Shown here: positions 48,035 through 57,683 of the stretch, piece by piece
Layout: every line of letters begins with the position of its first letter
How positions within the stretch are numbered: position 1 is the stretch's first letter
Assembly (NCBI RefSeq): GCF_009828925.2
Contig: NZ_WUTY02000001.1
Span: 4,804,492 to 4,868,491 of the forward strand
From: Methylicorpusculum oleiharenae
GTDB taxonomy: Bacteria; Pseudomonadota; Gammaproteobacteria; Methylococcales; Methylomonadaceae
Length of the DNA: 64,000 nt
Direction: 5' to 3'
Notes under the pieces: generated by a model
The model's database searches: none
What the model was told of the DNA's origin: nothing
What the model saw: the letters and a program-made list of their open reading frames with translations, nothing else
Translations under genes and position numbers: made by a program

Positions 48035-51000
48035 CAGCTTTCCGCCAGACTCACTGCCTCTTCAATATCAACCGCCACCATCCGCGATACACCGGGTTCG
48101 CGCATGGTAACACCTGCCAGCTGTTTGGCAATTTCCATCGTCGCTTTGTTATGCGATATAAATAGAAACTGCACCGTTTCGGACATTTCCTCAACCATTT
48201 TCGAAAAACGCCCCACGTTTGCATCGTCAAGCGGCGCATCGACTTCATCCAGCAGACAAAAAGGCGCCGGATTCAATTCAAAAATCGAAAACACCAGAGC
48301 AACCGCTGTTAATGCCTTCTCGCCACCCGACAACAAATGAATGGAACTGTTACGTTTACCGGGGGGTCTGGCGATGATATTGACACCGGCATCCAATACA
48401 TCCTGCTCAGTCAGCTCCAGATAGGCCTGACCGCCCCCAAACAATTTGGGAAATTTCTGTTGTAATCCGGTATTTATTTTATCGAATGTTTCTTTAAAAC
48501 GCTGCCGGCTTTCTTTATCAATTTTATTGATGGCTTGCGTCAAAGTATCCAATGCTTCCGATAAATCCGCATGCTGATCATTTAAAAATTTCATACGCTC
48601 AGATTGCAGCTGAAATTCTTCAATGGCGCTCAGATTGATCGTCCCCAGTCGCTCTATCTGACCGGCCAAATCATCCACTTTATTCTTCCATACCGTCTCG
48701 TCAGCATCTGGAGGCATTTGCTGCAACACCACTTCCGGCGCCATAGCCAGCTCATCCAATTGCTCCGTAACGGTTTGCTGGCGAACTCTACTTTCCTGCT
48801 GTTCGTAGCGCAGTTTGTCCAACTGCTCTTTTTGTTTCTCCAGGCCGCGCTGATGCTGAATATGCTCTTGGGACAGGCGATTGATGATCTGCTCCGTCTC
48901 TTCAACGTGTTTTCTGGCCTGCTTTAATGCGAGCTCTAATTCTTCTTTTTCTAAATACAGCTGTTCAAGTGTCAGCTTTTCATCATCCAGCGGCGTCAAA
49001 GTCGCTTCAAGCTTGTGTTCCAGTTCGGCCATTCGCTCAGATGACGTTTGCATCTGAACCTGTAAACGTTCGACCTGCCGGGTGATATGAATCTTTGAAG
49101 AACGCAACGATTCAATTTGCGCCTGATAAGTAAATACCTGCTGCTTCGCCTCCGATACAGATAACTCCCGACTGTGCTGCTGCGCCATCAGCTGCTGATT
49201 GATTTTCTCAAGATGCTGTTTGCTTTCATCCAGACCGGACATCCGCTGTTCAGCTTCTTGCAGCTTGAATTTGGCTTCGGCAATCAGCTCGGCATTTTCT
49301 TCCGATTCTGACTGAATATCCGTCAAATCTCCATCAATCTGTCTCAACCGCTGCTGTTGCTGTTCATGCCTTGCAGCAAAAGCGCTCAGCTCGGCGTTTT
49401 TCTTTGACAGGTCATTGCTCAAGGTTTTGTCATTCTGTTGCAGAATTTCCCGATTGGCCTCGGCCTCTTTCAACACCTGCTCAGACGTCTCCAAACGCGC
49501 TTCGAGTTCAGCAATATCGGTAGACAAACTGTCCTGGCGCTGCTTTAAAAGTCTTAATTCCTTTTCACGTTGCAAAACACCGTACTTGTTATCTTTGACT
49601 CTTATCAAGCGCAGCCAACCCGGCCCAAGCCAGGTGCCGTCAGGTAAAATCAGCGATTCGTAAGGTTTGAGCTGATCCGTTTGCGCTTTGGCCGAAACCA
49701 ATGATTCGGCACAATAAATCCCGGTCAATAAGCCGGACAAGTTCCAGGAGGCTTTCACTTTATCCAGTAAGGGCACCCCTGCGTTCGTCTGTTCGATCGA
49801 ATCAAACTGCCGGTTTTCAAACAACGCCAACGATTCATTGGTTAAATGCTCTAGCGCCGGAATAAGGCTATCGGCATTCTCTATACAAATGGCTTCGAGA
49901 TAATGCCCCAAAACGGTTTCAGCCGCTGTTTCCCAACCGGCCTCTACCTCCAGCATTTCGGCAAGCCGGGTTTGTTTGGCCAAATCCATCTGTTCAAGCC
50001 AGCTGTTCAGATGCTTGTTGTCTTTACCCATGGCGTGTTGCTGCAGCATTTCCAGGGAAGTAATCTTGCCTTTGACACTGTGCATCTCTGAGCGATGAGC
50101 ATGGACTTGCTGGTTAATTTCCTTTAATAAGAGCCGGTGTTCGGTAATGACCGCCATGATTTTATCCAGATGATCATGAACCTCGCTGCGTTCCTCTTCC
50201 AGCTCCATTATCAAATCGTTTAATTCGTCAATTTTACCGTCGAATGGATTGGCTTTTAAATCGTCGCGCTCACCGTTTAATTTATCCAGCCTGATTTGCA
50301 GCTGCCGGTTCTGGTTTTCTGCCTGACTGATTTTGATGCGCTGGATTTCGATGTTTTCCTTGGCGGACGCGCTCTCTTTTAAATAGGCTTCCCATTGCCG
50401 TTGCCAATCGGCGCGTTCCTGAAGGCCATCCTGTTGAACACTGACCGCCTCATTGACTCGGGCTTGCATGACTTCCAGAGTTTCTTCGGCCTGCATCAAA
50501 TCAGAAGTGATATCTTCCAACTGCATTTGATCGTTATCCAGCTCCGTTTTGGCATGATCGATCTGCTGTTTTAAACGGTCAATTTCAACCACCGTCTCTT
50601 CATGACTTTTTTGATTCAGTTTAATGGTTTGCTCAAGACGACCGACTTCAGAAACCACATGGTAGAAATCACCTTGTGTCGAGTTCAATGCCGCCTGTTT
50701 TTGTTTGTGCTCTGACCGCTTTGATTCGATTTCGGCATCGAGTTCGCGTGAAGCGACAAACAGACGGTTGTGCTCATTAGCTACCGCCTGCATCTGGCTA
50801 TCCAGTTGTTCAAAAGCCCGGTGGTGCGTCTGCCAGCGCATCGCCAGTAATTCCAGTTTGAACTGACGCTCCTGCTGTTTCAGTTCAGTGTATTTTTTAG
50901 CTTTTTCAGCTTGTTTTTGCAGGTGTTTTAACTGCTTTTCAACTTCATCGCGCACATCATTCAAACGTTCCAGGTTTTCATGCGTGTGCCGCATCCGGGT

Positions 51001-51543
51001 TTCAGTTTCCTGACGGCGTTCCTTATATTTGGAAATGCCGGCCGCTTCTTCTATATGAACCCGCAAATCTTCGGGCTTGGCTTCCACCATTCTGGAAATC
51101 GTGCCTTGTTCAATAATGGCGTAACTGCGGGACCCCAAACCGGTGCCTAAAAACAGATCGGTAATGTCCTTACGCCGGCAGCGTACATTATTGAGTAAAA
51201 AAGCCGACTGACCATCACGGCTGACCTGGCGTTTTATCGAAATCGAGTTATATTGAGCATATTCTCCGCCGGCCTTGCCTTCGCCGTTATCAAAAATCAA
51301 CTCGACCGAAGCCGTTCCGACCGGTTTACGCGATGCAGAACCATTAAAAATTACATCAGCCATACTGCCGCCGCGTAAATGTTTGGCCGAACTCTCACCC
51401 ATCACCCAACGGACAGCATCGATGATATTGGATTTTCCGCAACCGTTAGGCCCCACAATAGCGGTCAAGTTACCGCTGATGGGGATCACGGTTGAATCGA
51501 CAAAAGACTTAAACCCTGAAAGTTTGATTTTTTCCAGCTTCAT
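48034..51543 (-). CDS. smc: Chromosome segregation protein SMC
   Basis: SMC ATPase of 1169 residues for chromosome compaction. Walker A GPNGCGKSNIIDAVRW lies at about 31-46. Long coiled coils (about 170-500 and 670-1000) surround a hinge (about 515-650, with SGLLTGIYCAESLV). The C-terminal head has signature LSGGEKALTAVALVF and Walker B FCLLDEVDAPLDDANV. Full length for bacterial SMC. It is divergent from queF (98 bases apart) and leads smc-zipA-ligA. Confidence 0.97.
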   Translation of the reverse strand: MKLEKIKLSGFKSFVDSTVIPISGNLTAIVGPNGCGKSNIIDAVRWVMGESSAKHLRGGSMADVIFNGSASRKPVGTASVELIFDNGEGKAGGEYAQYNSISIKRQVSRDGQSAFLLNNVRCRRKDITDLFLGTGLGSRSYAIIEQGTISRMVEAKPEDLRVHIEEAAGISKYKERRQETETRMRHTHENLERLNDVRDEVEKQLKHLQKQAEKAKKYTELKQQERQFKLELLAMRWQTHHRAFEQLDSQMQAVANEHNRLFVASRELDAEIESKRSEHKQKQAALNSTQGDFYHVVSEVGRLEQTIKLNQKSHEETVVEIDRLKQQIDHAKTELDNDQMQLEDITSDLMQAEETLEVMQARVNEAVSVQQDGLQERADWQRQWEAYLKESASAKENIEIQRIKISQAENQNRQLQIRLDKLNGERDDLKANPFDGKIDELNDLIMELEEERSEVHDHLDKIMAVITEHRLLLKEINQQVHAHRSEMHSVKGKITSLEMLQQHAMGKDNKHLNSWLEQMDLAKQTRLAEMLEVEAGWETAAETVLGHYLEAICIENADSLIPALEHLTNESLALFENRQFDSIEQTNAGVPLLDKVKASWNLSGLLTGIYCAESLVSAKAQTDQLKPYESLILPDGTWLGPGWLRLIRVKDNKYGVLQREKELRLLKQRQDSLSTDIAELEARLETSEQVLKEAEANREILQQNDKTLSNDLSKKNAELSAFAARHEQQQQRLRQIDGDLTDIQSESEENAELIAEAKFKLQEAEQRMSGLDESKQHLEKINQQLMAQQHSRELSVSEAKQQVFTYQAQIESLRSSKIHITRQVERLQVQMQTSSERMAELEHKLEATLTPLDDEKLTLEQLYLEKEELELALKQARKHVEETEQIINRLSQEHIQHQRGLEKQKEQLDKLRYEQQESRVRQQTVTEQLDELAMAPEVVLQQMPPDADETVWKNKVDDLAGQIERLGTINLSAIEEFQLQSERMKFLNDQHADLSEALDTLTQAINKIDKESRQRFKETFDKINTGLQQKFPKLFGGGQAYLELTEQDVLDAGVNIIARPPGKRNSSIHLLSGGEKALTAVALVFSIFELNPAPFCLLDEVDAPLDDANVGRFSKMVEEMSETVQFLFISHNKATMEIAKQLAGVTMREPGVSRMVAVDIEEAVSLAES

Positions 51544-51641
51544 TACTGGTAGAATAGCCCTTTAGCTGATTGTGAAAGACCGCGTATTATTCACGATATC
51601 AGCGCGGACTTCGACTTTTTATTTAACTTTTTCAACGAATC

Positions 51642-52031
51642 ATGACAACACAGCCCACTGATGTATTGGAAACATTTCCTAACCCACGCCCTGGCCGTGA
51701 TTTTACAATCCGGATCGACATCCCCGAATTTACCTGTTTATGCCCCAAAACAGGTCAGCCCGACTTTGCCACATTGACGCTGGAATATGTACCCGATCAA
51801 CTGTGTGTCGAATTAAAATCGCTGAAACTGTACATGTGGATGTTTCGTGATCGAGGCGCTTTTCATGAGGCTGTCACCAACGAAATTCTCGACCATATTG
51901 TTGCCTCCATATCGCCCAACTTCATGCGTCTTAAAGCCAACTTCAACGTGCGCGGCGGTATTTATACAACAGTAATCGCCGAACATAAAAACAGCAACTG
52001 GCAAGCGCCTGCCTTGGTCCAACTGCCTTAA
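51642..52031 (+). CDS. queF: NADPH-dependent 7-cyano-7-deazaguanine reductase (QueF)
   Basis: Reduces preQ0 to preQ1 in queuosine synthesis. The 129 residues are the short unimodular type, unlike the longer E. coli form. The catalytic Cys lies in [14 protein letters not shown]. The QueF motif [20 protein letters not shown] follows, with a FNVRGGIYT end. Downstream genes follow closely in the same direction. Confidence 0.95.
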   Translation: MTTQPTDVLETFPNPRPGRDFTIRIDIPEFTCLCPKTGQPDFATLTLEYVPDQLCVELKSLKLYMWMFRDRGAFHEAVTNEILDHIVASISPNFMRLKANFNVRGGIYTTVIAEHKNSNWQAPALVQLP

Positions 52032-52037
52032 ACAACG

Positions 52038-52331
52038 ATGGCCAAGACCTATTACACCGCCGATTTGGCTGTCGCATTAAAATACGACGGCAAGAATGCC
52101 CCCAAGGTGACGGCCAAAGGTGAAGGTCTTACCGCCGAACAAATCATTCAAATCGCTGAGCAACACGGCATTCCCCTGCAAACCGAACCGGAACTGACAC
52201 GCATTCTGGCCCAGATCCCGTTAGGTGAAGAAATACCGAACGAACTTTATCTGGCGGTTGCCGAGGTGATTGCGTTTGCTTATTTTCTCAGCGGCAAAGT
52301 CCCCACTACCAATAAAACCGATGACGATTAA
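52038..52331 (+). CDS. FlhB/EscU C-terminal domain-like protein
   Basis: A 97-residue protein corresponding only to the cytoplasmic C-terminal domain of FlhB-type export switch proteins. It has AVALKYDGKNAPKVTAKGEG, AEQHGIPLQTEPELT, IPNELYLAVAEVIAFAYFL. The export-protein membrane part and the NPTH self-cleavage motif are absent. Related free-standing proteins are often called FhlB. It is 6 bases after queF and overlaps psd by 11. No flagellar genes are in the window, so the role is unknown. Confidence 0.82.
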   Translation: MAKTYYTADLAVALKYDGKNAPKVTAKGEGLTAEQIIQIAEQHGIPLQTEPELTRILAQIPLGEEIPNELYLAVAEVIAFAYFLSGKVPTTNKTDDD

Positions 52332-53181
52332 AGAAACCCTGACCACGCTCCCCCAATATATCCTGCCGCATCACGCCCTGTCGCACATGATGAGCCGCCT
52401 GACTCATTGCGAAAACAAGGCCTGGAAAAACCTGATGATCAGGCAGATTATCAAACACTACGGCGTCAATATGGATGAAGCATTGATACAGGATATCGAG
52501 GCCTTTAAAAGCTTTAACCACTTTTTTACCCGCGAACTGAAACCGGGTGTCCGTCAGCAGACTTGGGAAAACGGGGCCATTGCCTGTCCTGCCGATGGTC
52601 AGGTCAGTCAAGCAGGCACTATTACGGCAGGCCGGATTTTTCAAGCCAAAGGCAAAGAGTTTACTGCCACGGAATTACTGGGCGGAGACAACGCGCGCGC
52701 TGAGCCGTTTAATAACGGCCACTTTACAACGATCTATCTGTCGCCAAAAGATTATCACCGCCTGCATATGCCGTTGGCCGGGACTCTGCGTGAAATGGTG
52801 CATATCCCGGGCCGTCTTTTTAGTGTAAATACCGCGACCACCAACAGCGTGCCTGGCTTGTTCGCCAGAAATGAACGCGTTGCCGCAATTTTTGACACCG
52901 AAGTCGGTCCAATGGCACTGGTCCTGGTCGGTGCTATTTTTGTATCCAGCATAGAAACTGTCTGGCACGGCGTCGTTTCACCGCCCACCGTTGAGTCAGT
53001 TCGCGCCTGGCAATACCGGGATGATCCGCCCCAATTGGCTAAAGGCGAGGAAATGGGACGATTCAATATGGGTTCAACAATTATTGTGCTATTCGGCGAA
53101 AACCAAATGACCTGGAACGAGGATTTAAGGTCCGGTCAGACAGTAAAGCTGGGACAGGCGATTGGTAAAGTCAAAAGCTGA
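52321..53181 (+). CDS. psd: Phosphatidylserine decarboxylase proenzyme
   Basis: Makes phosphatidylethanolamine at the inner membrane. Starting at the ATG at 52321 gives 286 residues, the family length; an upstream in-frame start lies inside the FlhB-like gene and is rejected. Motifs include FKSFNHFFTRELKPG, PADGQVSQAG, YLSPKDYHRLHMP and the self-cleavage site FNMGSTIIV, where Gly-Ser processing creates the pyruvoyl group (Met replaces the usual Leu of LGST). Confidence 0.95.
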   Translation: MTIKETLTTLPQYILPHHALSHMMSRLTHCENKAWKNLMIRQIIKHYGVNMDEALIQDIEAFKSFNHFFTRELKPGVRQQTWENGAIACPADGQVSQAGTITAGRIFQAKGKEFTATELLGGDNARAEPFNNGHFTTIYLSPKDYHRLHMPLAGTLREMVHIPGRLFSVNTATTNSVPGLFARNERVAAIFDTEVGPMALVLVGAIFVSSIETVWHGVVSPPTVESVRAWQYRDDPPQLAKGEEMGRFNMGSTIIVLFGENQMTWNEDLRSGQTVKLGQAIGKVKS

Positions 53182-53238
53182 TTTAGCAGCTTGTTTCATA
53201 GTCGGCTAACTAAGGTTCCTGAAATACACCCGGGAACC

Positions 53239-56115
53239 TTATTTTTCCAGCCACTTCAGCAAGGTTTCGTATAAAAATTCGGTGTTAACCGGCTTCGGTA
53301 AATGGTCGTTTATACCGGCATTAAGACAAACGTCCCGGTCTTCACTGAATACATTTGCCGTCATCGCGATGATGGGTGTTTCAGCATAGCCCGGCAATAA
53401 CCTGATCGCTTTAGCCGCTTCAATACCATCCACTTCCGGCATCTGCATATCCATCAGTATCAGTAGGTAACAGCTCGAACGGGCCTTCTCAACCGCGACC
53501 TTTCCATTCTCGGCAAACTCCAGAATTAGCCCCGTATCGAGTAGCTGATGATGGATCAGCATCTGGACAAGCCGAGTTTCATCGCCTTTGAGGACGAAAG
53601 GCAATTGCCCGGTTTCGACTTTGAAAAGCAACCCTTTATCAGATATCCGCTGTTCCATCAGTCCGTTCACTTTTTCGATCAGCTCAGAGAGGGTGAATTC
53701 GGCTTGCGATAAAGTAAACTTTCCGGCCTCGATCTTGGAAATGTCGAGAATATCGTTGATGATCGCAAGCAAATGATCGGCCGAAGACGATATTTTGCTC
53801 AACTTGTCCAGATGTTCTGCGCTCAAACCGCCTTTCCGTAACAGCAGATAGGTCATTCCGATAATAGCGTTCATCGGGGTTCTTATTTCATGCGACATAT
53901 TGGCAAGAAAGTTACTTTTAGCCAAATTAGCATCATCGGCCTGCAACTTGGCTTCACGCAGCTGAGTTTCTATCTGTTTACGATTGGTTAGATCAATGTG
54001 TGTACCGACCGCCCGCAACGGATGACCATCGCTATCATTCTCGACTGACTTGCCGCGACTGAGTATCCACTTATAATCACCGTCTTTGCAGCGCATGCGA
54101 AATTCAATCTCATAATGACCGTAATCTTTAAGCCTTTGATGTGCCTGAGCGACAACGCTATCTCTCTCATCCGGATGCAGAAGTTTCACCCAGTCACTGT
54201 CTTGATAATGCGCCAGTTCATCGGGTGCGTAGCCCAACATCTTGCTGTAGGCCGCATTGATATAAACCTGACCGGTTTTAAAATCCCAATCCCAGACTCC
54301 ATCATTTGTGGCTTCCAGCGCATAGTTAAAGCGCTCTTCGTTGATCCTGATCTGCTCCATCGCCTGCCCGAGTTCCCGGGTACGTACTGCAACGCGTTGT
54401 TCCAGATTCTGATTCAAGGCTTGAAGCTGCCGTCTTTGCTGATTGCGCTCGGTAATATCTCGCGAGGCAGCATAAACATAATGGACGCCGTCATTGTCGA
54501 TGTTGCAGGCACTGATCTCCACTTCCAGCAGACTGCCGTCACGTTTTCTATACACAGTTTCAAATATGAGAGCCTCACTCTTTGTCAGGAGTTTATCGAT
54601 ACGCGCCTTTAGTGTCTCTCTGTCAAACTGGACTTCCCAGTCGCTCACATGAAGCAGGCCAATCAAGGTCCTGTCATAACCCAGCATTTGAAGGAAAACA
54701 TCGTTGGCGTCAATCAATGTCCCTTGACTGTCCAATATATGGATGCCGTCACTGGCCATTCTCAAAATGGCATCAAGACGCTGGCGATCACGAGAAATTG
54801 CCTGCTCCACAGTTTTGCGCGTGGTAATATCCTGAACAGTGCCGAGTAAATTCTCAGCCTGTCCATTGTCGTCATAGACAATTTGCCCCAAGCCATGCAT
54901 CCAGCGCTCGACACCGTCGCAGGGCCGAATTATCTTGTATTCTGCATCAAATGGCTTGCGTTCTCTGATGACTTCCCGAAGATAGTCGTTCATAGGCTTA
55001 TTGAAATCCGGGTGCATCAAGTCAACCCAGCCTTCAATCGTGTGAGGATAGTCCTCGGTAATGCCGAAAATATGGTTCATAACAGAGGTGCATTCCCACG
55101 CGCCTGTTTTAAGACTCGTAATGTAGCAACCGATATTGGCCGCCTTTTGCGATTCACGCAGAAGTCGCTCACTCTTTTTTAACGATTGTTCGGCTTGTGT
55201 GCGAGCGAGTTCATAGGCCTGCAGTTTTTTCTGCATGTCGGATACGCAACCGAGCACACTATGCTCATTTCCGGGTTTAATTGTGATCAGTGCGGATAAA
55301 TCACCTTGACCGATTCTGAGTAAATTGACCTGAACGTCCTCAAGAGAACTTCCCAGCGCTTTTCGCAAAGCCCCATAGGCCCGAAAAAGCATAAAAATTG
55401 CCGCTATTGAGAAATATATGAAGATCAGGCGAAATAGTAAGGCATTTCGCCAAGCTGATTTGATTGCCGCGAGTGTGCGCTGGTCCATCATTTGAAAAAA
55501 TTCGTTAATAGGCTGGATGATTTTCAACTTGGCCTGATAATAATTTTCATCATTGATCAGCTGCCTTGCCTGTTCACGACTGACCTCGGCCTCCGGACCA
55601 ACGACCTCTACCAGTTGCATGGCCCTGTATTCCAGGGCAGTCAAATCGTCAGAATTCTTTTTGGCTAGATCCAGTTTGGCAAATTCCTCTTGCGTAAATC
55701 CTGCCTGCCGCATCAGGTCCAGTAAAGCAACACCCGTCCCGCTTTCAACAGGCGGAGGCGATAGGTTTCCCAGGACCATATCCCAATAAAAATTTTGATA
55801 GTTTTCAGGCCGGGGAATCTTGCCGTTACGAATATCCAGTATGTTTTGAAAGTATTGCTTGTATCGGATGTCCCCAGAGACAGTGTAGGCTCTCACCATC
55901 CGGGTCAGGTCATCAGAGCTTTGATGCAACTGTTGAGCGAGGTCGTAAGAGATTTGCCGTAATTCATTCGCCCGATCCAGCCTTTTTTCCGCATAAACAT
56001 AAACAACAAATACAGTAGCAAGCACAAAGAAAATACCAACGGCCAGAGCAACTTGTTGGGAAACTCTTGAAGAGGATTTACTGAAAATCATTTGTCTGAT
56101 GCATACTGAAGACAT
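53239..56115 (-). CDS. Hybrid histidine kinase lacking its ATPase domain
   Basis: A 958-residue membrane sensor. A transmembrane helix (about 20-42), a periplasmic helical domain, a second helix (about 228-248) and HAMP lead to three PAS domains (about 310-430, 440-560 and 590-715), then HisKA with His about 742 in NFLANMSHEIRTPMNAI. The ATPase domain begins (KGDETRLVQML) but jumps in frame near residue 853 (base about 53557) into the middle of a receiver domain (HHQLLDTGLILEFAENGKVA). The ATP-binding N, G1 and G2 boxes and the receiver acidic pair are gone. The receiver Asp (LILMDMQMP, about 889) remains. Autophosphorylation should be impossible, so this is a decayed gene or a kinase-dead sensor. 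Confidence 0.88.
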   Translation of the reverse strand: MSSVCIRQMIFSKSSSRVSQQVALAVGIFFVLATVFVVYVYAEKRLDRANELRQISYDLAQQLHQSSDDLTRMVRAYTVSGDIRYKQYFQNILDIRNGKIPRPENYQNFYWDMVLGNLSPPPVESGTGVALLDLMRQAGFTQEEFAKLDLAKKNSDDLTALEYRAMQLVEVVGPEAEVSREQARQLINDENYYQAKLKIIQPINEFFQMMDQRTLAAIKSAWRNALLFRLIFIYFSIAAIFMLFRAYGALRKALGSSLEDVQVNLLRIGQGDLSALITIKPGNEHSVLGCVSDMQKKLQAYELARTQAEQSLKKSERLLRESQKAANIGCYITSLKTGAWECTSVMNHIFGITEDYPHTIEGWVDLMHPDFNKPMNDYLREVIRERKPFDAEYKIIRPCDGVERWMHGLGQIVYDDNGQAENLLGTVQDITTRKTVEQAISRDRQRLDAILRMASDGIHILDSQGTLIDANDVFLQMLGYDRTLIGLLHVSDWEVQFDRETLKARIDKLLTKSEALIFETVYRKRDGSLLEVEISACNIDNDGVHYVYAASRDITERNQQRRQLQALNQNLEQRVAVRTRELGQAMEQIRINEERFNYALEATNDGVWDWDFKTGQVYINAAYSKMLGYAPDELAHYQDSDWVKLLHPDERDSVVAQAHQRLKDYGHYEIEFRMRCKDGDYKWILSRGKSVENDSDGHPLRAVGTHIDLTNRKQIETQLREAKLQADDANLAKSNFLANMSHEIRTPMNAIIGMTYLLLRKGGLSAEHLDKLSKISSSADHLLAIINDILDISKIEAGKFTLSQAEFTLSELIEKVNGLMEQRISDKGLLFKVETGQLPFVLKGDETRLVQMLIHHQLLDTGLILEFAENGKVAVEKARSSCYLLILMDMQMPEVDGIEAAKAIRLLPGYAETPIIAMTANVFSEDRDVCLNAGINDHLPKPVNTEFLYETLLKWLEK

Positions 56116-56245
56116 TGGGTGATTTGAAATGAACAGTGCCGATGATGAAGATTACGTGTTTCAAAACGCACATTCAGTATCGAACCTTCATTGACAAAGC
56201 CTATTCCGGGAGATGTTTGGAATTAATCTTCATCTGCAACGAGAT

Positions 56246-56662
56246 TCAACGGCTCTTGCTGAAAAAATAGAGCAAATCCAGGCAGGCGTGCGGGTTACTC
56301 TTGAAATTACTGACATCCAGTGGGGAATTCATGAACCGGGTATAGCCCGCTACAGCGTTTAAATTTTCGTCGGCAAGGTCGCGAAAGCCCATGGACCAGT
56401 CTCTAAATACAGGCACACTAATCTGTTCCTCAAGAAGGACAATCACACCCCGATGACAGGAGTCTTGGGTGATCACTTCAAATAAATTCCGGACAACCGT
56501 TTCTTCACCCTCAAGAACTTGCATAAAATTACCGTCTTTATACAACAGCATGCCTGAAATACCCTGCTTGGCATTATTTTCACGGGACTTAACCAATAGC
56601 GCCAACAAGTCGCTTTTGCTAAAGGGTTTGATAGCAGAACTGACATAAACCAGATGAAACAT
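56246..56662 (-). CDS. BLUF-domain blue-light photoreceptor
   Basis: A 138-residue short BLUF protein. The flavin-site Tyr is in FHLVYVSSAI, then NAKQGISGMLLYKDG and the Gln in GNFMQVLEGEE, followed by RDWSMGFRDL near residue 90. The ATG at 56662 has AAAAGGA 7 bases upstream; a longer frame to 56716 lacks support. About 40 C-terminal residues form the usual capping helices. It is 130 bases upstream of the hybrid kinase gene on the same strand, so the pair may be co-transcribed. Confidence 0.9.
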   Translation of the reverse strand: MFHLVYVSSAIKPFSKSDLLALLVKSRENNAKQGISGMLLYKDGNFMQVLEGEETVVRNLFEVITQDSCHRGVIVLLEEQISVPVFRDWSMGFRDLADENLNAVAGYTRFMNSPLDVSNFKSNPHACLDLLYFFSKSR

Positions 56663-56907
56663 GAGCATTCCTTTTAAAACGGCTATGCGGGCAGATTGAC
56701 AGGACGCTATCGTCACCCGCTTATGGCTTCAGATACAGAAAAACCTTAAAGCAATATTAGCAAAATACAGGCGTCTTTGTTTTGACTGAGGGAAGTTATT
56801 TCAAGCTGAAGTTTCCCAGCTTTTATGGGGATGTCCGGGCTTGTTAGGCCGCTGTGTTTGCATTAATAGTTGATGTCCTTTCAACTCATAAAGCGAACAG
56901 TGCTTAT

Positions 56908-57462
56908 TTAAAGACTATTGGCTTTCAGCATGGCGTCTTTCGCCCCTGCAACATTGCCTTGGGCATTCCGTGCTTCGGCAATTAACAACCAGCATTTTCG
57001 TTTTAACGCCCGATCAGAACCCGCCAATAAATCGGCTTTTCTGGCTAATTCCTCTGCCAATTTTGGCTGCGACTGTTTTAGTCTTACTTCGGCAAGTTTA
57101 TAGATCAGGGACGGATTGCGTGGCTCTATTCTCAAGCCTCTTTCCAGGGTTGCAACAGCGGCATCCAGATTGCCTGAGCCTGAACTGCGCTCGGCGTCAG
57201 ACATTAACGCCACAACTACCGGGCTCAAGGGTGCCGGCGCAGCGCGGGCCGAACTGGTAGCCCATGACGGAGGCGGGGCATTATCTGCGCCACCCGGAAC
57301 TTTTGGCAGAACCGGCTTGACGGGCGGTTTTACGGTAACGGGTGGAGGCGGTTTCGGATAGGTTTTAGGTGAAGTGACCACTGGATCTCGGGTCTCAACT
57401 TGGGCACAGCCCCAACCAGTCAGAACAAAACTGACGATGATCAATAAATTAATTAATTTCAT
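56908..57462 (-). CDS. TPR-containing lipoprotein-like protein
   Basis: A 184-residue protein from the ATG at 57462, which follows a GTGGA ribosome site. The N terminus MKLINLLIIVSFVLTGWGC looks like a lipoprotein signal, although the residues before Cys 19 are not a classic lipobox. A Pro/Lys-rich spacer (about 28-70) is followed by two or three TPR-like helical repeats (about 85-180, with LDAAVATLERGLRIEPRNPS). Function unknown. Earlier in-frame starts run into the repeat at 57521-57625. Confidence 0.75.
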   Translation of the reverse strand: MKLINLLIIVSFVLTGWGCAQVETRDPVVTSPKTYPKPPPPVTVKPPVKPVLPKVPGGADNAPPPSWATSSARAAPAPLSPVVVALMSDAERSSGSGNLDAAVATLERGLRIEPRNPSLIYKLAEVRLKQSQPKLAEELARKADLLAGSDRALKRKCWLLIAEARNAQGNVAGAKDAMLKANSL

Positions 57463-57520
57463 GCTATCCACTTTATAGAAATATGCCATGAAGGGATCTT
57501 CTCCATCTTCCAATTTTATT

Positions 57521-57625
57521 GGGTGTAGGTGCTTGATTGAAAAGGCATCTTCAACAGGGGCGTTTTCACGCGTCCTTTGAATCAAGCACCTACACCCTCA
57601 ATTCAAAGCGTGCGAGTAGTTACCC
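57521..57625. repeat. Dispersed intergenic repeat A, copy 5 (palindromic pair)
   Basis: Two inverted half units: GGGTGTAGGTGCTTGATT (57521-57538) and AATCAAGCACCTACACCC (about 57581-57598), the latter followed by AATTCAAAGCGTGCGAGTAG. This is the fullest palindromic form of the family seen here. Confidence 0.65.
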
Positions 57626-57683
57626 TTAAGGGCTTATTGAGAGTTAAGCATTGTGTGCTTAATGATTTATTAATACCGACTAA

